Source: Bailinhaonella thermotolerans (lineage in GTDB: Bacteria; Actinomycetota; Actinomycetes; Streptosporangiales; Streptosporangiaceae). Taken from it: DNA of 64,000 nucleotides. The notes under the pieces were generated by a model. It was not told where the DNA came from. It saw only the letters and a list, made by a program, of their open reading frames with translations, and searched no databases. Made by a program: the position numbers and the translations under genes. Location: assembly GCF_003594875.1 (NCBI RefSeq), contig NZ_QZEY01000025.1:1-64000 (forward strand), given 5' to 3'. This document shows, one piece after another, positions 20,086 through 28,686 of this stretch. The first letter of the stretch is position 1. Every line of letters begins with the position of its first letter.

Positions 20086-21068
20086 TTGGCGGCTGCGGCC
20101 TTGCGGACGGCGTCGCCGACGATCTTCACGAACTCCGGCAGGCGCGGTCCCCAGCGGGACGCCAGGCTGTCGTTGACCGGGATGACCAGGCCCTTCTTGA
20201 CGGCCGAGAGGTCCTTCCAGCCGGTGCGCCTGGCGACGGTCTCCGCGTTCTGGCCACAGCAGACCGTGTCGGCCAGGAAGACCAGGTCCGGGTCCGCCTT
20301 CACCGCGTGCTCGGCGGACAGCTTGGGGTAGCCGCCGGCCTTGTCGTCCACGCCGTCGGCGATGTTCTTCAGCCCGAAGAGGGAGTACACCTGGCCGACG
20401 AAGGTGTCGGAGGTCACGGTGTAGAGGTCGGGGCTGAGCTCGTGGTAGTACGTGAGCTCCTTGGCCGCCTTGGCCTGCCCGGCCTGCTCCACGGCCTGCG
20501 CGATCTGCGACTTCATGCCCTCGACCACGGTCTTGGCCTGGTCGGCGTGGCCGGTGGCCGTACCCAGGTTGGTGATCTGGGTGTAGACGTCGTCGATCTT
20601 GGTCGCGGGCGACTGGAGGAGCACCGGGACCTTGAGCTTGCGCAGCGCGGCCGCGACGCCGGCGGTGTCGTTGGAGAGCACGACCAGGTCGGGCTTGTAC
20701 CCGATCACGGCCTCGGCGTTCGGCTTGAAGCCCGACAGCTTGGTCTTGGGCGCCCCGGCCGGGAAGTCGGACTGGTCGTCCACCGCGACGACCTGCTCGC
20801 CCGCGCCCACGGCGTACAGCGTCTCGGTCGCGGTCGGGGACAGCGAGACGATCCGGACCGGCTTGGCTGGGACCGTCACGTCCCCGTCGCCGCCCTTGAC
20901 GGTGACCGGGAAGGCCCCGGCCGCCGGGGCCTGGGATGCGGCCGGGGCGGATCCCGCCGGGGCGGCCGAGTCCTTGGAGGAGGTGCCCGAGGTGCCGGAC
21001 TGGCCGCAGCCGGCCAGCGTGAGGACACCCAGCAACACGGCGGCGCCGAGGGCGCGCGTGGGTCTCAT
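20082..21068 (-). CDS. btuF: Cobalamin-binding lipoprotein of BtuFCD importer
   Basis: The 328-residue substrate-binding protein has a lipoprotein signal peptide with lipobox LAGC (Cys21) and a Ser/Ala/Gly-rich linker. A class-III binding-protein fold follows: RIVSLSPTATETLYAVG, VVAVDDQSDFP, YKPDLVVLSNDT and, in the second lobe, LVFLADTVCCGQ. It should be anchored to the outer face of the membrane and deliver corrinoid to BtuC. The ATG at 21068 is preceded by AGGAG. It is the first gene of the operon and sits directly behind a cobalamin riboswitch, the main reason to call it B12-specific rather than a siderophore receptor. Confidence 0.92.
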   Translation of the reverse strand: MRPTRALGAAVLLGVLTLAGCGQSGTSGTSSKDSAAPAGSAPAASQAPAAGAFPVTVKGGDGDVTVPAKPVRIVSLSPTATETLYAVGAGEQVVAVDDQSDFPAGAPKTKLSGFKPNAEAVIGYKPDLVVLSNDTAGVAAALRKLKVPVLLQSPATKIDDVYTQITNLGTATGHADQAKTVVEGMKSQIAQAVEQAGQAKAAKELTYYHELSPDLYTVTSDTFVGQVYSLFGLKNIADGVDDKAGGYPKLSAEHAVKADPDLVFLADTVCCGQNAETVARRTGWKDLSAVKKGLVIPVNDSLASRWGPRLPEFVKIVGDAVRKAAAAK

Positions 21069-21099
21069 TACTGATCTCCTGTGGTTGCCGGGAAGCGCG

Positions 21100-21235
21100 A
21101 GACCCAGACGGTCGCCCTTCCCACGAGGGTCGAAATCGTCGGCGCAGGTGAGGCGACCTGGCTACCCCCGAGGGGGATGACAGTTGCGGGACAGCGCCGG
21201 ACTCGCACCGGACTTCGCTGCACTCTGCGCGCCCT
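21100..21235 (-). promoter_or_regulatory. Cobalamin (AdoCbl) riboswitch
   Basis: Read on the minus strand, the leader contains GAAGTCCGGTGCGAGTCCGG, then CGCTGTCCCGCAACTGT, which is the conserved cobalamin aptamer core (CGGTGCGAGTCCG ... CCCGCNACTGT). A B12-box-like segment AGCCAGGTCGCCTCACCTGC follows. Downstream lies a GC-rich segment (GACGATTTCGACCCTCGTGG) that could form the expression platform before the btuF ribosome binding site. Such elements switch off B12 uptake genes when cobalamin is plentiful. Exact ends are approximate. Confidence 0.92.
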
Positions 21236-21407
21236 GAACGGTAGCAGGACATGGGGAGTGCGCCGGATGCGGGGTTTGTCCCGTTCACCGGAGACCCCGG
21301 CGCCGGAGTCCCTCGGCGTGCGGCCCCGCCGTACTCCTCGGGACGGACGCGCGGACAGCCCCGCGGGGGACGACCAGGCGGGCCCGCGCTTCCTACTCTC
21401 CGGCGGC

Positions 21408-22112
21408 ATGAGCGGTATGAGTTTCAGCTTCAGCGACCCGCGTTCGTTCCGCCGGTGGGCGGCGGGGGTCAGCCTCATCCTCGCACCGGCGCTGATCGTC
21501 CTGTCGCTGGTCATCGACGCGTCCTCCGCGGACGGGCACGAGATGCTCCTCGCCTACGCGGCCAACCCGGTCCAGACCGCCTGGCACTCGACCCTCCTGC
21601 ACTACGGCTGGGTCTTCTTCGTGCCGGGGATCATCGGCCTGGTCCACGTCGTACGGCGGCGCGGGGTCGTGCTGGCCCACATCGCGGGGGCGGCGTCGGT
21701 CATCGGCGCGATCAACATGTCCTCGCTCATGCTGTCGGACATCTTCCATCTCGCGGTCTACCGGCAGCTCCCGCCGGAGCAGGCCAAGGTCGTCACGGAG
21801 GCGGACAACCCGGCGTTCTCCGTGGTCATCCCGGCCTGGCAGCTCCCCGGGGTGATCCTGCCCCTGGCCGGGCTCGTGCTGCTGGCGGCGGCCGTGTGGC
21901 GGGCCGGGCTCGCCGGGTGGTGGTTCCCGGCGTCGGTGCTCGCGGGGAACGCGCTGTTCGTGTCCGCGCCGACCGGCACGATGTTCTTCTACCTGATCGG
22001 CCCGGTGATCCTGCTGGCCGGCTTCGGCGCGATGGGGTTGCGGCTGCTGCGGATGAGCGACGACGAGTGGACGCCGCTCCCCTCCCCTTCCCCCTCGGCC
22101 GCGGCCGCCTGA
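21408..22112 (+). CDS. Multi-pass membrane protein of unknown function
   Basis: The 234-residue protein has about six hydrophobic segments: near residues 15-35, 60-85, 88-115, 140-165, 170-195 and 200-220. It resembles DUF4386-like or general hypothetical actinobacterial membrane proteins, but I cannot assign a function. The start is taken as the ATG at 21408 (or 21417, MSFSFSD). The frame stays open back to 21081, but that part runs antisense through the btu riboswitch and is not protein-like. It is divergent from btuF. Confidence 0.75.
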   Translation: MSGMSFSFSDPRSFRRWAAGVSLILAPALIVLSLVIDASSADGHEMLLAYAANPVQTAWHSTLLHYGWVFFVPGIIGLVHVVRRRGVVLAHIAGAASVIGAINMSSLMLSDIFHLAVYRQLPPEQAKVVTEADNPAFSVVIPAWQLPGVILPLAGLVLLAAAVWRAGLAGWWFPASVLAGNALFVSAPTGTMFFYLIGPVILLAGFGAMGLRLLRMSDDEWTPLPSPSPSAAAA

Positions 22113-22335
22113 GCCGCCGGCGCGGGCCGTACGGCCCGGGGCGCCGCGTGCGGCCGGGAGCGGGGGCTCCGGCCGTGCGCGGTGTCTCGGGATCACTACA
22201 TACAGGACAAAGGCTGTCTTTGCTGTAGATAGCCCTACAGATGGCGATTGCTCCAGTTGCCCGGGGTAGCACGGTCGATGTCGCCTGAAACGCCTGATCA
22301 GACGACATATCGGTCAGTACAACCAAGGGGGAGAA

Positions 22336-22494
22336 GTGGCCGGTCAGCAGAGGAAGAACCGAAACCGCGCCGCGGCCGACGCGGAGCGTCGTGCCGCCGC
22401 CAACCCGGCGGACCAGTCCGAACACGCCGCTCCGCAGCAGAAGGCCAAGGCGCGTCAGGCGGACAGGAGCCAGCGCCGCCAGGCCCGCGACTAG
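22336..22494 (+). CDS. Small basic protein, 52 aa, function unknown
   Basis: The GTG start is preceded by a very good ribosome binding site (AAGGGGGAGAA). The product starts MAGQQRKNRNRAAADAERRAA and is dominated by Arg, Ala, Gln and Lys with no hydrophobic core, so it is probably helical or disordered and nucleic-acid binding. A perfect 10-bp hairpin follows 14 nt after the stop, which together with the ribosome binding site supports a real monocistronic gene. I do not recognise the family. Confidence 0.6.
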   Translation: MAGQQRKNRNRAAADAERRAAANPADQSEHAAPQQKAKARQADRSQRRQARD

Positions 22495-22507
22495 GCGGTG
22501 ACGCGCT

Positions 22508-22538
22508 GATCCCGGGCCGGGGCATCCCGCCCGGGATC
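22508..22538 (+). terminator. Hairpin terminator after small basic protein
   Basis: GATCCCGGGC pairs perfectly with GCCCGGGATC (10 bp, 11-nt loop) and is followed by a pyrimidine-rich tttcccttcccc-like run. The rest of the gene-free stretch (22539-22847) is GC-rich, and I see nothing in it except the purine-rich ribosome binding site of the next gene. Confidence 0.65.
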
Positions 22539-22847
22539 TTCCCTTCCCCGGTCCGCCGACTCCCTCGCCGGACCCGCCGGCCCCCCGCCTCGCGCCGTGC
22601 CGCCGTCCTCCCGCCTCGCCGCCTGCGCGGCCGTCCCTCCCCTCCCTCTGGCCGTGCCGCCGCCCCCTCGCGTGACGCCGTACCTCCGGCCCCTGGAGCC
22701 CCGCCGGTCCCCCGCGTCCCGGGACGGTGGTGATCTGGGCGCGGGGAGTGAGGGGCGCGGCTCGCGGGGTACCGGGGTGCAGAAGCGGTGGAAGGGCCCA
22801 GCGGGCAGTGCGCTGGCGCAGGGAGCATTCGGGGAGAAGAGGGACAG

Positions 22848-25800
22848 ATGCCCGGCTACCTCAGGTTTCCGACGGTGTGGAACGACGTCGTGGTCTTCGT
22901 CGCGGAGGACGACCTGTGGATGGTCCCCATCGAGGGCGGACGGGCCTGGCGGCTCACGGCGGGGGTGGCCGAGGCCAGCTTCCCGCGCCTGTCCCCCGAC
23001 GGATCCCGGCTGGCGTTCATCGGCCGCGAGGAGGGCCCCGAGGAGGTCTACGTCATGCCCGCGACGGGCGGCACGGCCCGCCGCCTGACGTACCAGGGCA
23101 ACCGGTGCACGGTCACCACGTGGGCCCCGGACGGGTCGATCGTCTACGCGAGCGCCGCCGGGCAGCCGTTCGCCGGGGACAAGTGGCTGTACCGGGTGGA
23201 TCCCGGGGGCGGCAGGCTCCCCGAGCGCATCCCGTGGGGTCCCGCCGGCACCCTGTCGTACGGCCCGAGCGGCGGGGTCGTGCTGGGGCGGAACACCGCC
23301 GACCCGGCGCGGTGGAAGCGGTACCGCGGCGGCACCGCGGGCGACCTGTGGGTGGACCGGCGCGGGCGCGGCGAGTTCGCGCGGCTGATCTCGCTGGAGG
23401 GCAACCTGGCCTCGCCGTGCTGGATCGGCGGGCGCATCTACTTCCTGTCCGACCACGAGGGCGTGGGGAACGTCTACTCGTGCACGCCCACGGGGAAGGG
23501 CCTCAAGCGGCACACCGACCATGAGGAGTACTACGCCCGCAACCTGTCCACCGACGGCAGCACCCTGGTCTATCACTCCGGCGGCGACCTCTACCTGCTC
23601 GACCCCGGCTCCGGCGAGACCCGGAAGATCGACGTGCGGCTCGGCAGCTCGCGCACGCAGCGGAACCGCAAGTTCGTCTCGGCGGCGGCGTACCTGCAGA
23701 GCGCGACCCTGAGCCCCGACGGCAGCGCGCTGGCGATCACCACCCGGGGCAAGGCGTTCTCGCTGGCGAACTGGGAGGGCGCGGTCCGCCAGCACGGCCA
23801 CCCCGACGGAGTGCGGTACCGGCTGCTGACCTGGCTCAACGACCAGCTCCGGCTGGTCGCGGCGGCCAGCGACGACGCCCAGCCCGAGCGGCTGACGGTG
23901 CTCACCGCCGACGGCAGCCGGCCCCCGCGCACGCTGGAGAACGCCGACGTGGGCCGGGTGATCGACCTGGAGGTCTCGCCTCGGAGCGACCTGGTGGCGA
24001 TCACCAACCACCGCAACGAACTGGTGCTCGTGGACGTGAGCCAGGAGGAGCCCCGGGAGCGGTTCGTGGACGCCAGCCCGTTCGGGGCGATCGAGGACCC
24101 CGCGTGGTCGCCCGACGGGCGCTGGCTGGCGTACACCTACCCGGACGCGGGGCACAGCACGGCGATCAAGGTCTGCGAGGTGGAGACCGGCACGACGCAC
24201 CAGGTGACGCGCCCGGTGCTGCGCGACCGGCGGCCCGCGTGGGATCCGGCGGGCGACTACCTGTACTTCATCGGGGCGCGGACGTTCAACCCGGTGTACG
24301 ACGCGCTCCAGTTCGACCTGGGCTTCCCGCTGGGCACCAAGCCGTACGTGGTGCCGCTGCGCAAGGACGTGGGCTCGCCGTTCGTGCCCCGGCCCCGGCC
24401 GCTCGGGAGCGAGCAGCTCCTCACCCCGATCGGCGACGTGCGCGTGGAGATCGACTTCGACGGGATCGAGGACCGGGCGATCGAGTTCCCCGTGCGCGAG
24501 GGCCGGTTCCGGCGCATCGTCGGCATCCGGGGCAAGGCTCTCTTCACGGGCGTGCCCGTGGGCGGGGCGACCGGGCTGGCGACGTTGTACTCCTACGACT
24601 TCGACACCCAGAAGTACGAGGCCGTGGTGACCGACGTGAGCGACTTCACGCTGGGCCGCGACGGGGTCACCCTGCTCTACCAGTCCGGCGCGCGGCTCCG
24701 CGTGATGAAGGCCGGCGGCGACCCGCCCGAGGAGGGGTTCCCCGGGCGCAACACCGGCTGGATCGACCTGTTCCGGGTGAAGGTGTCGGTCTGGCCCGAG
24801 GCCGAGTGGCGGCAGATGTTCGGCGAGGCGTGGCGGCTGCAGCGCGAGCACTTCTGGGCCGAGGACATGGCCGGCATCGACTGGCAGGGCGTGTACGACA
24901 GGTACCTGCCGCTGGTGGACCGCGTGACCACCCGGGGCGAGTTCTCCGACCTGCTGTGGGAGATGCAGGGCGAGCTGGGCACGTCCCACGCCTACGAGAG
25001 CGGCGGCGAGTACCGGGTCGGCCCCCGGTACTCCCAGGGCTTCCTGGGCGTGGACTGGGCCGTGGACCCGCAGAGCGGCCGCTACATAGTGGCCGGGATC
25101 CTGCGCGGCGACCCCTGGGACATCACCACCACGTCCCCGCTCAACCGGCCGGGCGTGGACGTGCGGGTGGGCGACGTGGTCCTCGCGATCAACGGGCAGA
25201 GCGTGGGCACGCTCCCCGAGGACGGCGACCGCCCCGCCGTGCCTGAGGAGCACCTGGTCAACCAGGCCGACGAGGAGGTCCAGCTCACGATCCGCCGGGG
25301 CGACGAGGCGCCGCGCTGCGTGAGCGTGCGCGCGCTGTGGGACGAGCGCCCCGCCCGCTACCGGGACTGGGTGGAGCGCAACCGGGCCCTGGTCCACGAG
25401 CGCTCCGAGGACAAGGTCGGCTACCTGCACATCCCCGACATGGGCGTGGACGGCTTCGCCGAGTTCCACCGGGGCTTCCTGGCGGAGTACGACCGCCAGG
25501 CGCTGATCGTGGACGTGCGGTTCAACGGCGGCGGGAACGTGTCGGCCCTCCTGGTGGAGAAGCTGGCCAGGAAGCGCCTCGGCTACGACTTCCCCCGCTG
25601 GGGCAGCCCGACCCCCTACCCCCAGGAGTCCCCCCGCGGGCCCCTCGTGGGCATCACCAACGAGTGGGCCGGCTCCGACGGCGACGTCTTCAGCCACACC
25701 TTCAAGCTCCTGGGCCTGGGCCCGCTCATCGGCAAGCGGACCTGGGGCGGCGTGATCGGCATCTGGCCCCGCCACCGCCTGGCCGACGGCACGGTCACGA

Positions 25801-26036
25801 CCCAGCCGGAGTTCTCCTTCGCCTTCGACGACGTGGGCTGGCGCATCGAGAACTACGGCACCGACCCCGACATCGAGGTCGACATCACCCCCCAGGACTA
25901 CGCCGCGGGCAAGGACGCCCAGCTCGACCGCGCCATCCAGGTCGCCCTCGACCGCATGGCCGAGAACCCGCCCCACGCCCCCAACCCCGCCGCCCGCCCC
26001 CGCCTGGAGATCCCCCGCCTCCCCCCGCGCGAATGA
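22848..26036 (+). CDS. Tricorn-type protease with S41 peptidase domain
   Basis: The 1,062-residue product matches the layout of the tricorn core protease: an N-terminal six-bladed propeller with WD-like repeats ([31 protein letters not shown]), a second propeller (about 320-680), a C1 helical domain (about 685-760), a PDZ domain (about 775-860, [10 protein letters not shown]) and a C-terminal S41 peptidase domain. The nucleophile is predicted to be Ser943 in WAGSDGD, and [13 protein letters not shown] follows as in other tricorns. Tricorn degrades oligopeptides released by the proteasome, and actinomycetes have proteasomes. The ATG at 22848 is preferred because GGGGAGAAGAGGG precedes it. It appears monocistronic. 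Confidence 0.93.
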   Translation: MPGYLRFPTVWNDVVVFVAEDDLWMVPIEGGRAWRLTAGVAEASFPRLSPDGSRLAFIGREEGPEEVYVMPATGGTARRLTYQGNRCTVTTWAPDGSIVYASAAGQPFAGDKWLYRVDPGGGRLPERIPWGPAGTLSYGPSGGVVLGRNTADPARWKRYRGGTAGDLWVDRRGRGEFARLISLEGNLASPCWIGGRIYFLSDHEGVGNVYSCTPTGKGLKRHTDHEEYYARNLSTDGSTLVYHSGGDLYLLDPGSGETRKIDVRLGSSRTQRNRKFVSAAAYLQSATLSPDGSALAITTRGKAFSLANWEGAVRQHGHPDGVRYRLLTWLNDQLRLVAAASDDAQPERLTVLTADGSRPPRTLENADVGRVIDLEVSPRSDLVAITNHRNELVLVDVSQEEPRERFVDASPFGAIEDPAWSPDGRWLAYTYPDAGHSTAIKVCEVETGTTHQVTRPVLRDRRPAWDPAGDYLYFIGARTFNPVYDALQFDLGFPLGTKPYVVPLRKDVGSPFVPRPRPLGSEQLLTPIGDVRVEIDFDGIEDRAIEFPVREGRFRRIVGIRGKALFTGVPVGGATGLATLYSYDFDTQKYEAVVTDVSDFTLGRDGVTLLYQSGARLRVMKAGGDPPEEGFPGRNTGWIDLFRVKVSVWPEAEWRQMFGEAWRLQREHFWAEDMAGIDWQGVYDRYLPLVDRVTTRGEFSDLLWEMQGELGTSHAYESGGEYRVGPRYSQGFLGVDWAVDPQSGRYIVAGILRGDPWDITTTSPLNRPGVDVRVGDVVLAINGQSVGTLPEDGDRPAVPEEHLVNQADEEVQLTIRRGDEAPRCVSVRALWDERPARYRDWVERNRALVHERSEDKVGYLHIPDMGVDGFAEFHRGFLAEYDRQALIVDVRFNGGGNVSALLVEKLARKRLGYDFPRWGSPTPYPQESPRGPLVGITNEWAGSDGDVFSHTFKLLGLGPLIGKRTWGGVIGIWPRHRLADGTVTTQPEFSFAFDDVGWRIENYGTDPDIEVDITPQDYAAGKDAQLDRAIQVALDRMAENPPHAPNPAARPRLEIPRLPPRE

Positions 26037-26122
26037 GACGGCCCGCGTGATCCCGGCCGGGCGCCCGTGAGGATCCCGCCCCGCCCGCGAGTCGTACGGC
26101 CGGAGCGGGGCAGGAGGGTGGC

Positions 26123-26242
26123 ATGCGGATCGGGCGGACCGAGGTCAGGGTGCTGGGCGGGTGGGCCGGGTGCCTCACCATGATCATCGTGTCGGTGGTG
26201 CTCTCAGTGCTGCTGACCGTGCTGGTCAACCTCCTGCTCTGA
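26123..26242 (+). CDS. Single-pass membrane miniprotein, 39 aa
   Basis: An ATG with a strong CAGGAGGGTGGC ribosome binding site opens a 39-codon frame. A short charged N-terminus (MRIGRTEVRVLGG) is followed by one long hydrophobic helix (about residues 17-39, rich in Val/Leu/Ile) that runs to the C-terminus. It is too short for most gene finders. It may sit in the cytoplasmic membrane with its N-terminus inside. It lies 86 nt after the tricorn gene. I do not recognise a family. Confidence 0.55.
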   Translation: MRIGRTEVRVLGGWAGCLTMIIVSVVLSVLLTVLVNLLL

Positions 26243-26318
26243 CACCCGCCCCGGCGCACGGCCGCCGACACCCGCCCCGGCGTACGGCCGCCGAGGCCCG
26301 CCCGGCCGTACGGCTCGG
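26243..26318. repeat. Short intergenic tandem repeat ending in GTACGGCCG
   Basis: Two 26-bp copies (26243-26268 and 26269-26294, cacccgccccggcgcacggc type) are followed by a degenerate third. Each copy ends in a (G/C)(T/C)ACGGCCGCC block. The array fills the gap between the miniprotein stop and the convergent galK stop. Folding could let it act as a terminator, but no clean hairpin with a U-tract is visible. Confidence 0.6.
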
Positions 26319-26323
26319 CGGGG

Positions 26324-27448
26324 TCAGGCCAGGCGGTGGGCGCCCTGGGCGGGGGTGGCGGGGTGGAAGCGGGGCTCCTGCCAGCCCCGGTCGGCGTAGG
26401 CGGCGCGGACGGCGGACTTCACGTCCTCCAGCCTGTCGTTCGCGACCAGGGCGATGGCGCTGCCGCCGAAGCCGCCGCCGGTCATGCGCGCGCCCCGCGC
26501 GCCGCCCCGGACCGCGGACTCGACCGCGACGTCCAGCTCCTCGCAGGAGACCTCGTAGAGGTCGCGCAGGGAGATGTGGGAGGCGTTGAGCATGGGGCCG
26601 ATCTCGGGGACGGCGCCGGCGCGGAGGAGGCCCACCACGGCCTGGACCCGGTGGTTCTCGCAGACCACGTGCTCGGTCCGCCTGCGGGGCGCCCCCGAGA
26701 GCCGCGAGAGGGCCCCGGCCAGGTCCTCCACGTCGCGCAGGGAGACCACGCCGAGGGTCTTGGCGGCCTGCTCGCACTGCTCACGCCGCACGGCGTACTG
26801 CCCGTCGGCCAGCTCGTGGTGGACCCGGGTGTCGATGATGAGGATCGTCATGTCGCCGGTGTCGAGCGGGACCGGGTGGGCCTTCAGGGTCCGGCAGTCG
26901 ATGAACAGGGCGTGGCCCTCGCGGCCCAGGGCCGAGGCCATCTGGTCCATGACGCCGCAGGGCATGCCGACGAAGTCGTTCTCCGCGCGCTGGGCGAGCA
27001 GCGCGATCTCGGTGCGGGGCAGGCCCAGGCCGTACAGGTCGTTCAGGGCGAGGGCGACCGAGACCTCCAGGGCCGCGCTGCTGCTGAGCCCGGCCCCGGC
27101 GGGGACGTCGCCGTCGACGAGGATGTTCGCGCCGCCGACGGGGAGGCCGCGCTCGCGCAGCGCCCACACGACTCCGGCGGGGTAGGCGGCCCAGCCCTCG
27201 ACCCGGCCGGGAACCAGCTCGTCCAGGGTCACCTCGCGGCCGGGGGCCTGGAGGGAGGCGAGGGCGACCCGGCCGTCCTCGCGGCGGGAGACGGCGGCGG
27301 TCACGCCCCAGGGGACGGCGAAGGGCATGACGTAGCCGTCGTTGTAGTCGGTGTGCTCACCGATGAGGTTGACGCGTCCCGGCGCGCGCCACACCCCCTC
27401 GGGGGCCTGGCCGTAGACCTCACGGAACGCTTCCCCGGCTCGCGACAC
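26324..27448 (-). CDS. galK: Galactokinase
   Basis: The 374-residue GHMP kinase phosphorylates galactose at C1 with ATP (Leloir pathway, cytoplasm). The galactokinase signature APGRVNLIGEHTDYNDGYVM (about residues 22-41) sets the sugar specificity. The ATP-binding GHMP motif PAGAGLSSSAALEVS (about 115-129), the catalytic-base region FVGMPCGVMDQMASALG and the C-terminal TGGGFGGSAIAL are all intact. The GTG start has AGGGAG 6 nt upstream. No galT or galE is adjacent, so the gene is isolated from the rest of the pathway here. It is divergent from the following PLP-enzyme gene across 84 nt, in which GATAAT (27501-27496) may be its -10 box. Confidence 0.95.
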   Translation of the reverse strand: MSRAGEAFREVYGQAPEGVWRAPGRVNLIGEHTDYNDGYVMPFAVPWGVTAAVSRREDGRVALASLQAPGREVTLDELVPGRVEGWAAYPAGVVWALRERGLPVGGANILVDGDVPAGAGLSSSAALEVSVALALNDLYGLGLPRTEIALLAQRAENDFVGMPCGVMDQMASALGREGHALFIDCRTLKAHPVPLDTGDMTILIIDTRVHHELADGQYAVRREQCEQAAKTLGVVSLRDVEDLAGALSRLSGAPRRRTEHVVCENHRVQAVVGLLRAGAVPEIGPMLNASHISLRDLYEVSCEELDVAVESAVRGGARGARMTGGGFGGSAIALVANDRLEDVKSAVRAAYADRGWQEPRFHPATPAQGAHRLA

Positions 27449-27532
27449 GTAGTGCTCCCTAGGACGAATGGGCGGGCGACAGGCGGACGACGTAAATTAT
27501 CTCCGCAGTGAACGACGACGCCGCCCTCCCCC

Positions 27533-28480
27533 ATGCCGCCCGCGGCTGACCCCGCCGCGCGAGGCCCCCGCGCGCCCGCGGTCCCCCGCCCCGATCCGGG
27601 CGTGACGCTCCGGGAAACCGGCGCCGGCGTGGAGCCCCGGGTGCCGTCCCCGCTCTTGCCGGTCGAGGACGTACGGCTGCGCGGGGTGCGGCTGTTCCTG
27701 AAGCGGGACGACCTCATCCATCCCGAGGTGACCGGCAACAAGTGGCGCAAGCTCAAGCACAACCTGACCGCCGCGGCCGGGCACGAGCGCATCCTGACGT
27801 TCGGCGGGGCGTACTCCAACCACATCCGGGCGACGGCCGCCGCCGGGCGCCTGCACGGGTTCGAGACGGTCGGGGTGATCCGGGGCGAGGAGCACCTCCC
27901 GCTCAACCCCTCCCTGGCGTACGCCGTGAGCAGGGGGATGCGGCTGACCTACCTCGACCGCGCCGCCTACCGCCGCAAGACCGAGCCCGCGGTCCTGGAC
28001 CGGCTGCGCGAGGAGTGGGGAGACTTCTACCTGCTCCCCGAGGGCGGCAGCAACGCTCACGCGGTCCGCGGGTGCGCGGAGCTGCCCGCCGAGGTCGGCG
28101 TGCCGTACGACGTGATCTGCTGCCCCGCCGGGACGGGCGGCACGCTGGCCGGGATCGCCGCGGGGCTGCCGCCGGGCGCCCGCGCGATCGGGTTCTCCGT
28201 GCTCAAGGGCGGGGCGTTCCTCACCGGCGAGGTCGCGCGCCTGCAGACCGAGGCGTACGGCGGGCCGCGCGGCTTCTGGCACGTGGAGACCGGGTTCCAC
28301 TTCGGCGGCTACGCGAAGAGCACCCCCGAGCTGGACGCCTTCGCCGCCGGATTCGCCGACCGCCACGGGATCGCGCTCGACCCGGTCTACACCGCCAAGA
28401 TGATGTACGGCGTGTACGCCCTGGCCGGGCGCGGCGTCCTCGCCCCCGGCGCCCGCGTCGTCGCCGTCATCACCGGTTAG
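27533..28480 (+). CDS. D-cysteine desulfhydrase / ACC-deaminase-family PLP enzyme
   Basis: This fold-type-II PLP enzyme is about 315 residues from the ATG at 27533, or 292 if translation begins at the in-frame GTG at 27602, which fits family N-termini better. The Schiff-base Lys is expected in HPEVTGNKWRKLKHNL. ILTFGGAYSNHIRATAAA and the phosphate-binding CCPAGTGGTLAGIAAGL are characteristic of the ACC deaminase/D-cysteine desulfhydrase group. The likely reaction is deamination of D-cysteine or a related small amino acid to a 2-oxoacid; strict ACC deaminase activity cannot be told from sequence alone. No operon partner is visible. Confidence 0.85.
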   Translation: MPPAADPAARGPRAPAVPRPDPGVTLRETGAGVEPRVPSPLLPVEDVRLRGVRLFLKRDDLIHPEVTGNKWRKLKHNLTAAAGHERILTFGGAYSNHIRATAAAGRLHGFETVGVIRGEEHLPLNPSLAYAVSRGMRLTYLDRAAYRRKTEPAVLDRLREEWGDFYLLPEGGSNAHAVRGCAELPAEVGVPYDVICCPAGTGGTLAGIAAGLPPGARAIGFSVLKGGAFLTGEVARLQTEAYGGPRGFWHVETGFHFGGYAKSTPELDAFAAGFADRHGIALDPVYTAKMMYGVYALAGRGVLAPGARVVAVITG

Positions 28481-28582
28481 GCCGCACGGGACCGGGAGGC
28501 GTACGCCTACCCGATCCGGGGTGAGCGCCCCGCCCCGCCGTGCCCCCGGGGAAATCCTCTAGAACGGCGTTCGGGAAAAGTA

Positions 28583-28612
28583 TTGAGCCGCCCGCCGGGG
28601 CCGCTGTATACG
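28583..28612 (+). promoter_or_regulatory. Predicted HrdB-type promoter of GMC/ALDH operon
   Basis: TTGAGC (28583-28588) and TATACG (28607-28612) are separated by 18 nt and lie about 75 nt upstream of the chosen GTG start of the GMC oxidoreductase. This is an unusually AT-rich spot in otherwise GC-rich intergenic DNA. Confidence 0.5.
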
Positions 28613-28686
28613 TGGAGCCAACACCTCTGCCGATGCCCCCGCGGGCACCGTCGAGGCAGGCCCGCCCCACGACCGACGGAGGCACC

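Noticed and set aside
18041-21068. Siderophore (FecBCD-type) importer for the NRPS product
   Set aside because: The leader contains a cobalamin riboswitch, so B12 uptake is a better reading. No siderophore tailoring genes (hydroxylases, catechol genes) accompany it.
21081-21407. N-terminal extension of the membrane protein at 21408
   Set aside because: This part of the open frame is antisense to the riboswitch and has no protein-like features; the membrane protein starts at 21408 or 21417.
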